64,000 nt of DNA, taken from positions 1,946,001 through 2,010,000 of the forward strand of contig NZ_CP095376.1 of assembly GCF_023008405.1 (NCBI RefSeq). Direction: 5' to 3'. Below are positions 10,087 to 18,477 of this stretch, in pieces (the first letter of the stretch is position 1; every line of letters starts with the position of its first letter). This DNA comes from Amycolatopsis sp. FBCC-B4732. Its GTDB lineage: Bacteria; Actinomycetota; Actinomycetes; Mycobacteriales; Pseudonocardiaceae. The notes under the pieces are model-generated. The model made no database searches. It was not told the origin of the DNA and was given only the letters and a program-made list of their open reading frames with translations. A program made the translations under genes and the position numbers.

Positions 10087-10893
10087 ATGGGCGGATGGAA
10101 GAAGCTCCCGCGCGAGCTCTACGAGCGCGAACTGCTGCGGCTGCAGGCCGAGCTGGTAAAGCTGCAGGAGTGGGTGCGCCACGAAGGCGCTCGACTGGTC
10201 GTGGTGTTCGAAGGCCGGGACGCGGCGGGCAAGGGCAGCACGATCAAGCGCGTCACCGAGCACCTGAATCCCCGCGTCGTGCGGATCGCCGCGCTGCCGA
10301 GCCCGACCGAACGCGAGCGCACGCAGTGGTACTTCCAGCGTTACATCGAGCACCTGCCGGCCGCCGGCGAGATCGTGCTGTTCGACCGCAGCTGGTACAA
10401 CCGCGCCGGCGTCGAGCGGGTGATGGGGTTCTGCACACCCGAAGAGCACAAGCGGTTCCTCCAGCAGTGCCCGATCTTCGAGCGCCTGCTCATCGACGAC
10501 GGCATCCTGCTGCGCAAGTACTGGTTCTCCGTCAGCCTCGACGAGCAGGAACGCCGGTTCCGCGCCCGCATCGACGACCCGATGCGCCGCTGGAAGCTTT
10601 CGACGATCGACCTGCAGTCGGTGACGCACTGGGAGGACTACTCCCGCGCCAAGGACGACATGTTCGTGCACACCGACACCACCGAATCCCCTTGGCACGT
10701 GGTGGAAAGCGAGGAGAAACGGCGCGGGCGGCTGAACATGATCGCGCACCTGCTCGCCGGTATCCCGTACCACGAAGTGTCCCGCCAGGCGGTCTCGCTG
10801 CCGCCGCGGCCCGAGCCGACCGGCTACTTCCGCCCCGACCGGCGGCTGCAGACCTACGTCCCCGACCACGCGGCGACCCTGCTGCCGCGCTGA
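10087..10893 (+). CDS. ppk2: Polyphosphate kinase 2
   Basis: The protein has 268 residues and is a one-domain PPK2 with Walker A GRDAAGKGS (43-51), Walker B/lid segment LFDRSWYNRAGVERVMGF (98-115) and KYWFSVS. Class I PPK2 enzymes phosphorylate ADP or GDP with polyphosphate, so this could regenerate nucleotide triphosphates when respiration stops. The ATG at 10087 is the only start that keeps the conserved N-terminus; the ribosome site is weak. It is followed after 16 bases by a 63-codon gene. A polyphosphate-binding CHAD gene (broken) and a phosphate transporter occur further along the window. Confidence 0.93.
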   Translation: MGGWKKLPRELYERELLRLQAELVKLQEWVRHEGARLVVVFEGRDAAGKGSTIKRVTEHLNPRVVRIAALPSPTERERTQWYFQRYIEHLPAAGEIVLFDRSWYNRAGVERVMGFCTPEEHKRFLQQCPIFERLLIDDGILLRKYWFSVSLDEQERRFRARIDDPMRRWKLSTIDLQSVTHWEDYSRAKDDMFVHTDTTESPWHVVESEEKRRGRLNMIAHLLAGIPYHEVSRQAVSLPPRPEPTGYFRPDRRLQTYVPDHAATLLPR

Positions 10894-10909
10894 ACCGAGG
10901 AGGAGAACC

Positions 10910-11101
10910 ATGGACGACAAGGAAAAGGCGGCCATCGAAGCCGAGGCGCGGCGTGACGTCGCCGAGCGCGGACGGCACGGCCCGGCGCTGGGCCACTACC
11001 TGCGTGCCGTCGAACACCACGCGATCAAGGAGAACGAAGCGGACGTCGTGCCGGCCGCCGAGGACATGCCCCGGCAGCCGGCGGCGGAGCCTCAGGGCTG
11101 A
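10910..11101 (+). CDS. Small hydrophilic protein, function unknown
   Basis: The 63-residue product is highly charged (MDDKEKAAIEAEARRDVAE) and soluble, with no cysteine and a predicted helical first half. AGGAGGAGAACC before the ATG is a strong ribosome site, which supports a real gene. It follows ppk2 by 16 bases and is probably cotranscribed. Its last 10 bases overlap the end of the convergent gene at 11092. No family is recognised. Confidence 0.65.
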   Translation: MDDKEKAAIEAEARRDVAERGRHGPALGHYLRAVEHHAIKENEADVVPAAEDMPRQPAAEPQG

Positions 11102-11625
11102 TCGGTCCGCGTGTAGGCCGCGAGCGCCCGCTCCCGGGCGTTCGCGGCCACCGCGCGGATGAGCGCCGTGTGGACGGAACCGAGCGCCGGCCGGGCGATC
11201 CGCCAGTAGCGGCGGAACTTCACCCAGCTCTCCGGATCGCTCATCCGGACCCGCGTGTGCACCGTCAGCACCGTGCGGTGCGGGCCGTAGGGGAACGCCG
11301 ACACCGCCAGCACCAGCTTGCCGTAGCCGGCTTCGTCGAACGCCGCGAAGTCGTCGGCCTCGACCCGCCGCCAGGTGATCACCGGCCGCCAGAACTTGCC
11401 GGCGACGCCGAGCGCGAACTCACTGCCCGGCCGGTCGCCGAGGAGGGTCCAGGCCGAGCCCGCGTCCAGGTCGTCCGGGGTCAGCCGGGTCGGCTGCCGG
11501 GGTGGGCCGTGGCGGCGATTGTGCCGGCGCTCGGGCAGCGTGCGCAGCCACCCGGCGGCCGCGACGACGCCGCTCCGGACGTCGGTGAAGTCGAGTTCGC
11601 GCGCCGCCGCGCAGGCGTCCTTCAC
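11092..11625 (-). CDS. SRPBCC-like protein, function unknown
   Basis: The 177-residue protein has the pattern of actinobacterial START/SRPBCC-type hypothetical proteins: a buried middle segment (KLVLAVSAFPYGPHRTVL), then TVHTRVR, then FRRYWRIARP. These usually form a hydrophobic-ligand pocket, but the ligand is unknown. GTG 11625 is the only plausible start; no ATG, GTG or TTG occurs further upstream in frame, and the ribosome site is poor. Its end overlaps the rightward 63-codon gene by 10 bases. The USP operon starts 130 bp away, divergently. Confidence 0.7.
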   Translation of the reverse strand: MKDACAAARELDFTDVRSGVVAAAGWLRTLPERRHNRRHGPPRQPTRLTPDDLDAGSAWTLLGDRPGSEFALGVAGKFWRPVITWRRVEADDFAAFDEAGYGKLVLAVSAFPYGPHRTVLTVHTRVRMSDPESWVKFRRYWRIARPALGSVHTALIRAVAANARERALAAYTRTDQP

Positions 11626-11662
11626 CGGCGCGCGCGTCAGCCTGTCCCGGCCGCCAGGACAG

Positions 11663-11698
11663 GCGGATTTGGTCCCCGGCGAAAGGGACTTCGTGCTC
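11663..11698. promoter_or_regulatory. Pair of DosR-like boxes
   Basis: GCGGATTTGGTCCC (11663-11676) and GGGACTTCGTGCTC (11685-11698) have centres 22 bp apart. They lie 57-92 bp before the USP at 11755, the first gene of an eight-gene operon. Confidence 0.55.
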
Positions 11699-11754
11699 TG
11701 ACCGGCCAGTACCCGCTCCGCTCATGCTGATTTCCCGACCCCCAGGAGGATCCG

Positions 11755-12561
11755 ATGACCGCACCCGCGCACCGCCCCGTGCTCGCCGGGGTGGACGCCT
11801 CGGAGGCGTCCTTCGCCGCCGTCCGCTGGGCGGCGGAAGAAGCGATGCGCCGCGACGTGACGCTGCGGCTGGTGCACGCGTCCGTCTTCGACGACACGCC
11901 CCCGCGGGCGCACGAAGAGCTCCTGCTGGAACACGTCCACCGCTGGCTCCGCCGCGCTGCCGACGTCGCCCGCGAGCAGGTGCCCGGGGTGCGGGTCGAG
12001 ACGGCGGTCCGGCTCGGCCTGGCGGTCGACCTGCTGCTCGAAGAGGCGGCCGACGCGGCGCTGGTGGTGCTCGGCTCCCATGGCCTCGGCGGCCTGCGTG
12101 GCGCGCTGATCGGTTCGGTGGCCCTGCGCGTGGCGGCGGAAGCGCCGTGCCCGGTCGTCGTGGTCCCCGGCCACCGGCCGGCCCGGAAGGGGCCCGTCGT
12201 CGTCGGGATCGACCGGACGGAGTCCAGCGAGCACGCGCTGCGGTTCGCCGTCGAGACGGCGGCAGCGACCCGGGCGCGGCTGCTGGTCGTGCACGCCTGG
12301 CACGCCGGAGACGGCGTCGCCGAACAGTACGAGCTCGAAACGCGGGTCGCGGCCTGGCAGGGCAAGTACCCGGACCTCGAGGTGTTCAGCCAGGTCGTGC
12401 GGGACCGGGTACCGGCGCGCGCCCTGCAGCACGTGGCTCCCGACGCTCGCTTGTTCGTCGTCGGCACGCGGGGCCGCGGTCCGGTCGCCGGTGGCGTCCT
12501 GGGGTCGACCGGCAACGCCTTGCTCGCGCACGCGGCCTGCCCGGTCGCCGTCGTGCATTGA
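11755..12561 (+). CDS. Universal stress protein, two USP domains
   Basis: The protein has 268 residues with two USP domains. Nucleotide-binding patterns are GSHGLGGLRGALIGS (near 104-118) and GTRGRGPVAGGVLGS (near 239-253); both fit G-2X-G-9X-G(S/T). The ATG at 11755 follows CCCAGGAGGATCCG, one of the strongest ribosome sites in the window. It leads a run of closely spaced or overlapping genes to 17770. Confidence 0.93.
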   Translation: MTAPAHRPVLAGVDASEASFAAVRWAAEEAMRRDVTLRLVHASVFDDTPPRAHEELLLEHVHRWLRRAADVAREQVPGVRVETAVRLGLAVDLLLEEAADAALVVLGSHGLGGLRGALIGSVALRVAAEAPCPVVVVPGHRPARKGPVVVGIDRTESSEHALRFAVETAAATRARLLVVHAWHAGDGVAEQYELETRVAAWQGKYPDLEVFSQVVRDRVPARALQHVAPDARLFVVGTRGRGPVAGGVLGSTGNALLAHAACPVAVVH

Positions 12562-12581
12562 CCTCCAGGGAAGGAGCTGTC

Positions 12582-13166
12582 GTGAAGGCACGCGACATCA
12601 TGACGAGGCCCGTGGTCCGGGTCGGCCCGGCGACACCGGTCCGCGAAGCCATCGTGCTGCTCACCGAACACTGCGTCGCCGCACTGCCGGTGGTGGGCGA
12701 GGACGACGCCGTGCTCGGCGTTTTCACCGAAGCCGATGCGCTCTCGAGCGGCGTGGCCGGGAAAGGACCGGCGCCGGACGTGCTCGTGGCCACGACGATG
12801 ACCGCACCGGCCGAGACGGTCGGGCTCGACACCGACGTCGCCGAGATCGCCCGCCGCATGCTGGGCGACCGGCTGCGCAGCATCCCGGTGGTGGACGACG
12901 GTGTGCTCGTGGGCATCGTCAGCCGCCGCGACATGCTCACGCCGCTGGTGCGCCAGGACGACTCGGTCGCCTCGCACCTCAACGCCCTGCTCGCCGACTA
13001 CTCCGGGCACCGCGACCGCTGGGCCGTCTCCGTCACCGGCGGCATGGTGACCATCCGCGGCGTGTTCACCGACGAGGCCGAACGCCGGGTCGTGACGGCA
13101 CTGGCGAAGACGGTCTACGGCGTCGTCGGCGTCGAGCTCTGGGAAGAGGCGACGGTGACGACATGA
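12582..13166 (+). CDS. CBS-CBS-BON protein
   Basis: The 194-residue protein has two CBS motifs (KARDIMTRPVVRV at the start; the second near 66-122, 'TMTAPAETVGLDTD') and a BON-like tail (about 128-190, 'WAVSVTGGMVTIRGVF'). It is a probable adenylate-sensing or ligand-binding regulator like Hrp1. The GTG start follows GGGAAGGAGCTGTC. It begins 20 bases after the USP, and its stop overlaps the next ATG in an ATGA, so translation is coupled. Confidence 0.88.
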   Translation: MKARDIMTRPVVRVGPATPVREAIVLLTEHCVAALPVVGEDDAVLGVFTEADALSSGVAGKGPAPDVLVATTMTAPAETVGLDTDVAEIARRMLGDRLRSIPVVDDGVLVGIVSRRDMLTPLVRQDDSVASHLNALLADYSGHRDRWAVSVTGGMVTIRGVFTDEAERRVVTALAKTVYGVVGVELWEEATVTT

Positions 13167-13687
13167 AGGTCCTCGTCGCGGTGGCGACCCGGCACGGGTC
13201 CACCAGGGAAATCGCCGAAAGCGTGGCCACCGCGCTCGGCTCCGCGCTGACCGACGCCGGCACGCGGTCGTTCGTCGAAGTCCGCGACGCGGCTCTCGTG
13301 CACTCGATCGAAGGCTTCGACGCCGTGGTCCTCGGCAGCGCTGTCTACCTGGGACACTGGCTCGAACCGGCCAGGAAGCTCGCGGAGTCGTGCGCGGACG
13401 AGCTGCGCCGGGTTCCGCTGTGGCTCTTTTCCAGCGGTCCGGTCGGTGAGCAGACGCACCCGGCCGAAGAGCCCGTCGTCGTCGACGACCTCGTGCGCCG
13501 GCTCGACGCCCGCGGCCACCGGCTGTTCGGCGGCCGGATCGACCGCCACACCCTGAACTTCCCCGAACACGCCGTGGTGACGGCGCTTCGGGTTCCCGAC
13601 GCCGACAACCGGGACTGGCCCTCGATCCGCGCCTGGGGCCGCGAGATCGGGACGAGCCTGGCCCACGCGGAACGGAGCGTGTCATGA
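13163..13687 (+). CDS. Flavodoxin-domain protein
   Basis: The 174-residue protein has the flavodoxin fold. The phosphate-binding loop is ATRHGSTREIAESV (near 8-21), and the second flavin loop is VLGSAVYLGHW. It resembles the menaquinone-dependent protoporphyrinogen oxidase/HemG-like branch, which carries FMN. It could move electrons to or from quinones in low oxygen, but the substrate is unknown. Start and stop overlap both neighbours as ATGA. Confidence 0.85.
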   Translation: MKVLVAVATRHGSTREIAESVATALGSALTDAGTRSFVEVRDAALVHSIEGFDAVVLGSAVYLGHWLEPARKLAESCADELRRVPLWLFSSGPVGEQTHPAEEPVVVDDLVRRLDARGHRLFGGRIDRHTLNFPEHAVVTALRVPDADNRDWPSIRAWGREIGTSLAHAERSVS

Positions 13688-15063
13688 CCGACTACCCGGT
13701 CCGGGTCGAGGCGACCCTGGACGAACCGCTGTCCCGCGGGCTCTGGCTGGTGAAGTGGCTGCTGGCGGTCCCGCACTACGTCGTGCTGGCGTTCCTGTGG
13801 TTCGCCTACCCGTTCGCCACGATCGCGGCCTTCTTCGCGATCCTCGTGACCGGCCGGTACCCCCGGCCGCTGTTCGAGTTCACTTCCGGTGTGCTGCGCT
13901 GGAGCTGGCGCGTGCAGTACTACTCCTACGCCGCGCTCGGCACCGACCGGTACCCGCCGTTCACCTTCGCCGACGTCCCGGACTACCCGGCACGGCTCGA
14001 GATCGCCTACCCGGAACGGCTTTCGCGCGGGCTGGTGCTCGTGAAGTGGTGGCTGCTCGCGATCCCGCACTTCGTCATCGTCGGGTTGTTCGTCGGCGGT
14101 GGCAGCTGGCTGGCCTTCCGGGCGGACAATGGCGGCTTCGACTGGGCCGCCGGCGGTCTCGTGGGCGTGCTGGTCGTCGTCGCCGGTGTGGTGCTGCTGT
14201 TCACCGGCCGCTACCCGCGCCCGATTTTCGACTTCGTGCTCGGGATGGACCGGTGGGTGCTGCGCGTCGCGGCCTACGTGTCGCTGATGACCGACGAGTA
14301 CCCGCCGTTCCGGCTCGACATGGGCGGCGCCGAAGCCGGCCACGAGCCGCCGCACCCGCAGGCGCCCCACCCGCAAGCGGCCGGCTGGACCGCCGGGCGG
14401 ATCGCCGCCGCGGTGACCGGCGCGGTGCTGGTGTTCGGGTCGATGGGCCTGCTCACCGGCGGCGGGGCCGTGCTGTGGGCGGATCGCACCCAGCGCGACG
14501 CCGACGGCTACCTCACCGCGTCGGCCACCTTCGTCTCGGACGGCTACGCGGTCGCCACCGATCCCGTGGCGCTGCGGGGCGTGGCCGCACCCAAGGCGAC
14601 GGCCGTCCTCGGCGACGTCCGGATCCGGGCCGCGGACACCGCCGGCCGCCCGATCTTCGTGGGCATCGGCCGCACGGCCGACGTCGAGCGGTACCTGGCC
14701 GCCACGGAGTACACGACCGCCGGGAACCGCACGCACCCGGGCGGTGCCCCGGCTGTCCTGCCCGGCGACGCCGGGGTGTGGGTCGCGAGCGCGTCGGGCG
14801 CGGGCACGCAGACCGTCGGCTGGCCGGTGCGCGACGGGCAGTGGACCGCCGTCGTGATGAACGCCGACTCCTCGCGCGGGGTCTCCGTGCGCGCCGACGC
14901 GGGCGCCACCGCACCCGCGCTCGGCTGGATCGCCTTGGCCCTGCTGGCTTCCGGTGCCGTCACGCTGGCCGGCGGCGTCGTCCTGATCGCCGTCGCCGCG
15001 CACCGCGCCTCGCGGCGCCCCGGCACACCGCACACCCCTGAGCCGTCCACTGTGGACGTTTGA
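13684..15063 (+). CDS. DUF4389 membrane protein, two repeats
   Basis: The 459-residue protein contains two DUF4389 units (about 1-100 and 102-210), each with the pattern RLSRGLVLVKWWLLAIPH and a later GRYPRP. A further transmembrane segment (about 235-260), an external-looking domain (265-415) and a last helix (about 418-440) follow. DUF4389 proteins are inner-membrane proteins of unknown role, common beside USP genes in actinobacteria. The ATG overlaps the flavodoxin stop. Confidence 0.82.
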   Translation: MTDYPVRVEATLDEPLSRGLWLVKWLLAVPHYVVLAFLWFAYPFATIAAFFAILVTGRYPRPLFEFTSGVLRWSWRVQYYSYAALGTDRYPPFTFADVPDYPARLEIAYPERLSRGLVLVKWWLLAIPHFVIVGLFVGGGSWLAFRADNGGFDWAAGGLVGVLVVVAGVVLLFTGRYPRPIFDFVLGMDRWVLRVAAYVSLMTDEYPPFRLDMGGAEAGHEPPHPQAPHPQAAGWTAGRIAAAVTGAVLVFGSMGLLTGGGAVLWADRTQRDADGYLTASATFVSDGYAVATDPVALRGVAAPKATAVLGDVRIRAADTAGRPIFVGIGRTADVERYLAATEYTTAGNRTHPGGAPAVLPGDAGVWVASASGAGTQTVGWPVRDGQWTAVVMNADSSRGVSVRADAGATAPALGWIALALLASGAVTLAGGVVLIAVAAHRASRRPGTPHTPEPSTVDV

Positions 15064-15077
15064 GAAAGGAAGGGACG

Positions 15078-15356
15078 ATGCACGCACAGCCGGGCGACTG
15101 GCTCGTCGTCAAGGGCCCGTGGGTTGACGCGCCGGAACAGCGCGGCCGGATCCTGGAGGTCCACTCGGCCGACGGCGGTCCGCCCTACGTCGTCCGCTGG
15201 ACGCACGACGACCACGTGTCGACGGTCTTCCCCGGACCGGACGTGATCGTGCTGACCGCCGAGGCGGAGCAGGCCGAGGAGAACCGCGCCCGCACCCGCT
15301 TCGACCGGGTCCAGCGGCTCATCCACGAGGAGGACGGCCATGCACGGGTTCGTTGA
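15078..15356 (+). CDS. DUF1918 protein
   Basis: The 92-residue protein is a small beta-rich domain (GDWLVVKGPWV, RGRILEVHS, PYVVRWTHDDHVSTVFPGPD) typical of DUF1918, which has an SH3-like barrel and no known activity. The ATG at 15078 is preferred over an in-frame upstream start because GAAAGGAAGGG lies before it. Its end overlaps the next USP gene by 17 bases. Confidence 0.85.
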   Translation: MHAQPGDWLVVKGPWVDAPEQRGRILEVHSADGGPPYVVRWTHDDHVSTVFPGPDVIVLTAEAEQAEENRARTRFDRVQRLIHEEDGHARVR

Positions 15357-16251
15357 CGGCGCCGTCGTCGCCGGCATCGACGGCTCGGCTTCGGCAGTGC
15401 AGGCGGCCGCCTGGGCCGGGACCGAGGCCGTCCGCCGGGGCCGCCCCCTGCGGCTCGTGCAGGTTTACGCCCTGCCGCAGGTGAGCGCTCCGGTCGCGTT
15501 CGGCACGCACGAGCAAGTGCGCGAAGGCTTGGCGGCGAGAGCCGAAGAATGGCTCGCCGAGGCGAAGACCGCGGTGCTCGCCGAGCACCCGGGCCTGGAG
15601 ATCACCACGGCCGCCCGGGAGTGGAGCCCGGTCACCGCGCTGGTGCAGGAGTCGCAGCACGCCGAGCTGGTCGTGCTGGGCTCGCGCGGGCTGGGCGGGT
15701 TCACCGGCCTGCTCGTCGGCTCGACCGCCGTCTCGGTGGTGGCGCACGCGCACTGCCCGATCGTCGTGGTCCGCGGCCGGACGCCGCACGACCCGCCGCC
15801 GGCCACCGGGCCGGTGCTCGTCGGCGCCGACGGCTCGCCCGACAGCGACGTCGCGCTCGCGTTCGCGTGCGAGGAGGCCCGGCTGCGTGGTACCGCTCTC
15901 GTCGCGGTGCACACGTGGAGCGACGTCCTCGCCGACGGCATGCTCCGCGCGCACCCGCTCGAGGAGGATCCCGTCGCGATCGCTACGGCGGAGCGCGTCA
16001 AGCTGGCCGAGCAGGTCGTGGGCTGGCAGCGGAAGTACTCCGACCTGACGATCGAGCTGGAGGTCACCCGCGGGCGCCCGGTGCGGACCCTGCTGGAACG
16101 CGGCGAGCGCGCCCAGCTGATCGTGGTCGGCTGCCGCGGCCGCGGCGGGTTCACCGGCATGCTGCTCGGCTCGACGAGCCAAGCGCTCATCGCGCACTCG
16201 CCGTGCCCGGTCGCGGTCGTCCGGCCGCAGCGGACCGGGAGCGGGACGTGA
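15340..16251 (+). CDS. Universal stress protein, two USP domains
   Basis: The 303-residue tandem USP has both nucleotide-binding patterns intact: GSRGLGGFTGLLVGS (near 114-128) and [15 protein letters not shown] (near 264-278). It is among the best conserved USPs in the window. The start has CACGAGGAGGACGGCC upstream and lies inside the end of the DUF1918 gene. Its TGA overlaps the GTG of the membrane protein that follows. Confidence 0.93.
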   Translation: MHGFVDGAVVAGIDGSASAVQAAAWAGTEAVRRGRPLRLVQVYALPQVSAPVAFGTHEQVREGLAARAEEWLAEAKTAVLAEHPGLEITTAAREWSPVTALVQESQHAELVVLGSRGLGGFTGLLVGSTAVSVVAHAHCPIVVVRGRTPHDPPPATGPVLVGADGSPDSDVALAFACEEARLRGTALVAVHTWSDVLADGMLRAHPLEEDPVAIATAERVKLAEQVVGWQRKYSDLTIELEVTRGRPVRTLLERGERAQLIVVGCRGRGGFTGMLLGSTSQALIAHSPCPVAVVRPQRTGSGT

Positions 16252-16655
16252 GCACGCTGCGGACGCGGGCCACGATGCGCCTGCTGGCCACGTTCGAGAC
16301 GCTGCTGGCGGCGAGCGCGGTGTACGGCGGGATCTCGCTGGCCGCGGGCGCGCCGGGGTTCACGATGCCGGTCGATTGGCTGGCCCCGCTCGGGTTGACC
16401 AGCTGGGTGCTGCCGGGGCTCGCGCTGGCACTGGGCATCGGCGGCACCCTGGCCGCGGCTTCGGTGTTCGCCTGGCGGATCGACTTCCGCGCGCCGATCG
16501 CGGCACTGGCCGCCTGCGGGGTGCTGACCGGCTGGCTGGCGGTCCAGTTCGGCGTGATCGGCGTGCGGGCCCCGGTCCAGTGGGTGACCGCGGGCCTCGT
16601 GGTGGTGCTCCTCGGGCTGGCCTTGCTGGCCCGGCACCGGCTGGCGGGGTCATGA
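16248..16655 (+). CDS. Four-helix membrane protein, function unknown
   Basis: The 135-residue protein has about four hydrophobic helices (near 10-30, 45-70, 78-98 and 102-125), and no recognised family. GTG 16248 overlaps the USP stop, and its own stop overlaps the ATG of the CYTH-CHAD frame, so it is translated as part of the operon. A role at the membrane with the neighbouring DUF4389 protein is possible but unproven. Confidence 0.72.
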   Translation: MSTLRTRATMRLLATFETLLAASAVYGGISLAAGAPGFTMPVDWLAPLGLTSWVLPGLALALGIGGTLAAASVFAWRIDFRAPIAALAACGVLTGWLAVQFGVIGVRAPVQWVTAGLVVVLLGLALLARHRLAGS

Positions 16656-17770
16656 CCACCACGGTCGCGGGCACCGCGTTCTTCGACACCGACGCCCTCC
16701 GGCTCCTCCGGAGCGGGTTGACGCTGGGCGTCCGCGGCGGCGAATGGCGTCTCGAAACGCCGGACGGTGAGGTGCGCTTCACCGGCTCGGACCAGGCCGT
16801 CCCGCCCACCCTGTCGCGGCTGCTGCGGGCGTACACCCGTGACGAGCGGCTGGTGCCGGTGGCGCGGCTCGAGGGCGGCGGTGCCGCCGGGCTGCGCGCG
16901 GCCGTGGGCGGCCGGATCGCCGAACCGCACCGGCCGCACGACGGTTCGGCTCGGGGCGCGGTCCTGCGGTACGTGCGGACGCAGATCGCGGCCCTGGCCG
17001 CGGCGGACCTGGCCGTGCGGCAGGACAAACCCGATGCGGTGCACCGCATGCGCGTCGCCGCGCGCCGGTTGTGAGGTGCTTTTTCGGCCTACGCGCCCGT
17101 ATTGGGTGGCACCAAGCTGCTGCGTGAGATCGGCGGCGCCCTGCGCTGGCTCGGCGGTGAGCTCGCTCCGGCCCGCGACGTCGAGGTCCAGTGGGCTCGC
17201 TCGCGCGCCTGGGCGGGGGAGCGGACGGACGCCTACTTCGCGGCGTTGACCGGCGAGGCGCGGGAGCAGGTGCGGCGCGCACTGGACAGCCACCGGTACG
17301 TCCAGCTGCTCAACGCCCTCGACGTGCTCGAAGTGGTCTTGAGCGAACAGCCGCGCCACGAGTGGCGCAAGGCCGCTCGCCGCCCCGCCTCGAAGGTGCT
17401 GCCGAAGCTCGCCCGTGCGGTGGCGGAGGACGTCGACGGCCGCGTGGCCCGGGTGGCCGGGCTGCCCGCCGGGCCGGCGCGCGACCGGGCCGTCCACGAC
17501 GTGCGCAAGGCCTCCAAGCGACTGCGGTACGCGCTGGAGGCCGGGGTCCGGCCGCCGGGCGCCAAGCCGGCGCTCGAGGCCTTCCAGGACCTGCTCGGCG
17601 AGTTCCAGGACGCCGTCGTCGCGCAAGAACTTCTGGCCGCGCTGGAAGCCGGGGACGGCGCGCTCGCGGCCGCCCGGGCGGCCGAGGCGGCCACGGCGGC
17701 CCGGTGCGCGGCGGCGCTGACCGCGGCGTGGCAGCGGCTCCGGCGGGACCTTCGTCCCTTGTGGACGTGA
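16652..17770 (+). pseudogene. CYTH-CHAD protein interrupted by an in-frame stop
   Basis: From ATG 16652 the frame gives a short CYTH-like region (AFFDTDALRLLRSGLTLGV) and the start of a CHAD domain (DKPDAVHRMRVAARRL), then TGA at 17072-17074. The same frame continues GAFSAYAPVL and carries the rest of CHAD (HDVRKASKRLRYALE) to 17770. A single C-to-T change, CGA to TGA, explains the break: the family usually reads RRLR at this point. The N-terminal ExExK strand of CYTH is also missing. CHAD binds polyphosphate, so the intact ancestor would fit with PPK2. Restart within the second half is possible (TTG 17099). Confidence 0.8.
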
Positions 17771-17815
17771 ACGCGCGAAGGGACGTAAGTCCCCGCGACC
17801 GGTGACCGACGCCAG
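17745..17815. promoter_or_regulatory. Three DosR-like boxes
   Basis: GGGACCTTCGTCCC (17745-17758) lies inside the last codons of the CHAD frame. GGGACGTAAGTCCC (17780-17793) is close to a perfect palindrome. GTGACCGACGCCAG (17802-17815) is weaker. Spacings are 35 and 22 bp. They precede the CBS-USP-phosphoketolase operon starting at 17869 and include the best DosR matches in the window. A GGTGACC/GGTCACC repeat overlaps at 17801-17823. Confidence 0.7.
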
Positions 17816-17868
17816 CGGTCACCGGGATCCCGCCTCCCTAGGTTGGGAGGTGACCGAAAGGAACCCCG

Positions 17869-18477
17869 ATGCGCGCACGCGACCTGATGACCGCGCCGGT
17901 GATCACCGTGCACCCGTGGACGTCCGCCAAGGAGGCGGCCGAGCTGCTGTCCATGCACGGCTTCACCGCACTGCCCGTGGTCGACGACGACGACCGGCTG
18001 GTCGGCATCGTCACCGAGGCCGACCTGATCCGCGGCCGCATCCCGGCCGACTCCCGCTACTCCCACGAGCCCCGCGAATCCGTGGCCGGCAAGACCGCCG
18101 GCGACCTGATGACCACCCCGGTCACCGCCATGAGCTCCGGCACCGACGTCGCCGACCTGTGCCAGGCACTGGTGGACGCCCGCATCCGCGCGATGCCGAT
18201 CGTCGACGGCTCGGCCGTCGTCGGCATCGTCACCCGCGGCGACGTCGTCCGCGTCCTCGCGCGGGAAGACGCCGAGATCGCCCGGGACGTGCGGCACCGC
18301 TTGGAAATCTACGGCGGCGGCGGCCGCTGGGAGGTCGCGGTCCGCGACGGGTCCGTGCACATCACCGACCAGTTCGACGACGAATCCGACCGGCACGTCG
18401 CCCGGCTGCTGGCGCTCGCCGTGCCGGGTGTCGTCGCCGCCGACACCGCGTATGCGGGTGAGGAGCAGAGAAGATGA
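17869..18477 (+). CDS. CBS-CBS protein with BON-like tail
   Basis: The 202-residue protein has two CBS motifs (ARDLMTAPVITVHPW at the start; GDLMTTPVTAMSS near 79) and a shorter C-terminal BON-like region (about 138-195). It resembles M. tuberculosis Hrp1. GAAAGGAACCCCG precedes the ATG. It is the first gene of a five-gene operon and its stop overlaps the next ATG as ATGA. Three boxes upstream make it one of the most convincing DosR targets here. Confidence 0.88.
   Translation: MRARDLMTAPVITVHPWTSAKEAAELLSMHGFTALPVVDDDDRLVGIVTEADLIRGRIPADSRYSHEPRESVAGKTAGDLMTTPVTAMSSGTDVADLCQALVDARIRAMPIVDGSAVVGIVTRGDVVRVLAREDAEIARDVRHRLEIYGGGGRWEVAVRDGSVHITDQFDDESDRHVARLLALAVPGVVAADTAYAGEEQRR

Noticed and set aside
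17833..17850. CCTCCC/GGGAGG hairpin before the CBS gene at 17869
   Set aside because: It is short, has no T-run and sits between promoter boxes and start codon; it may affect translation but I cannot support a function.
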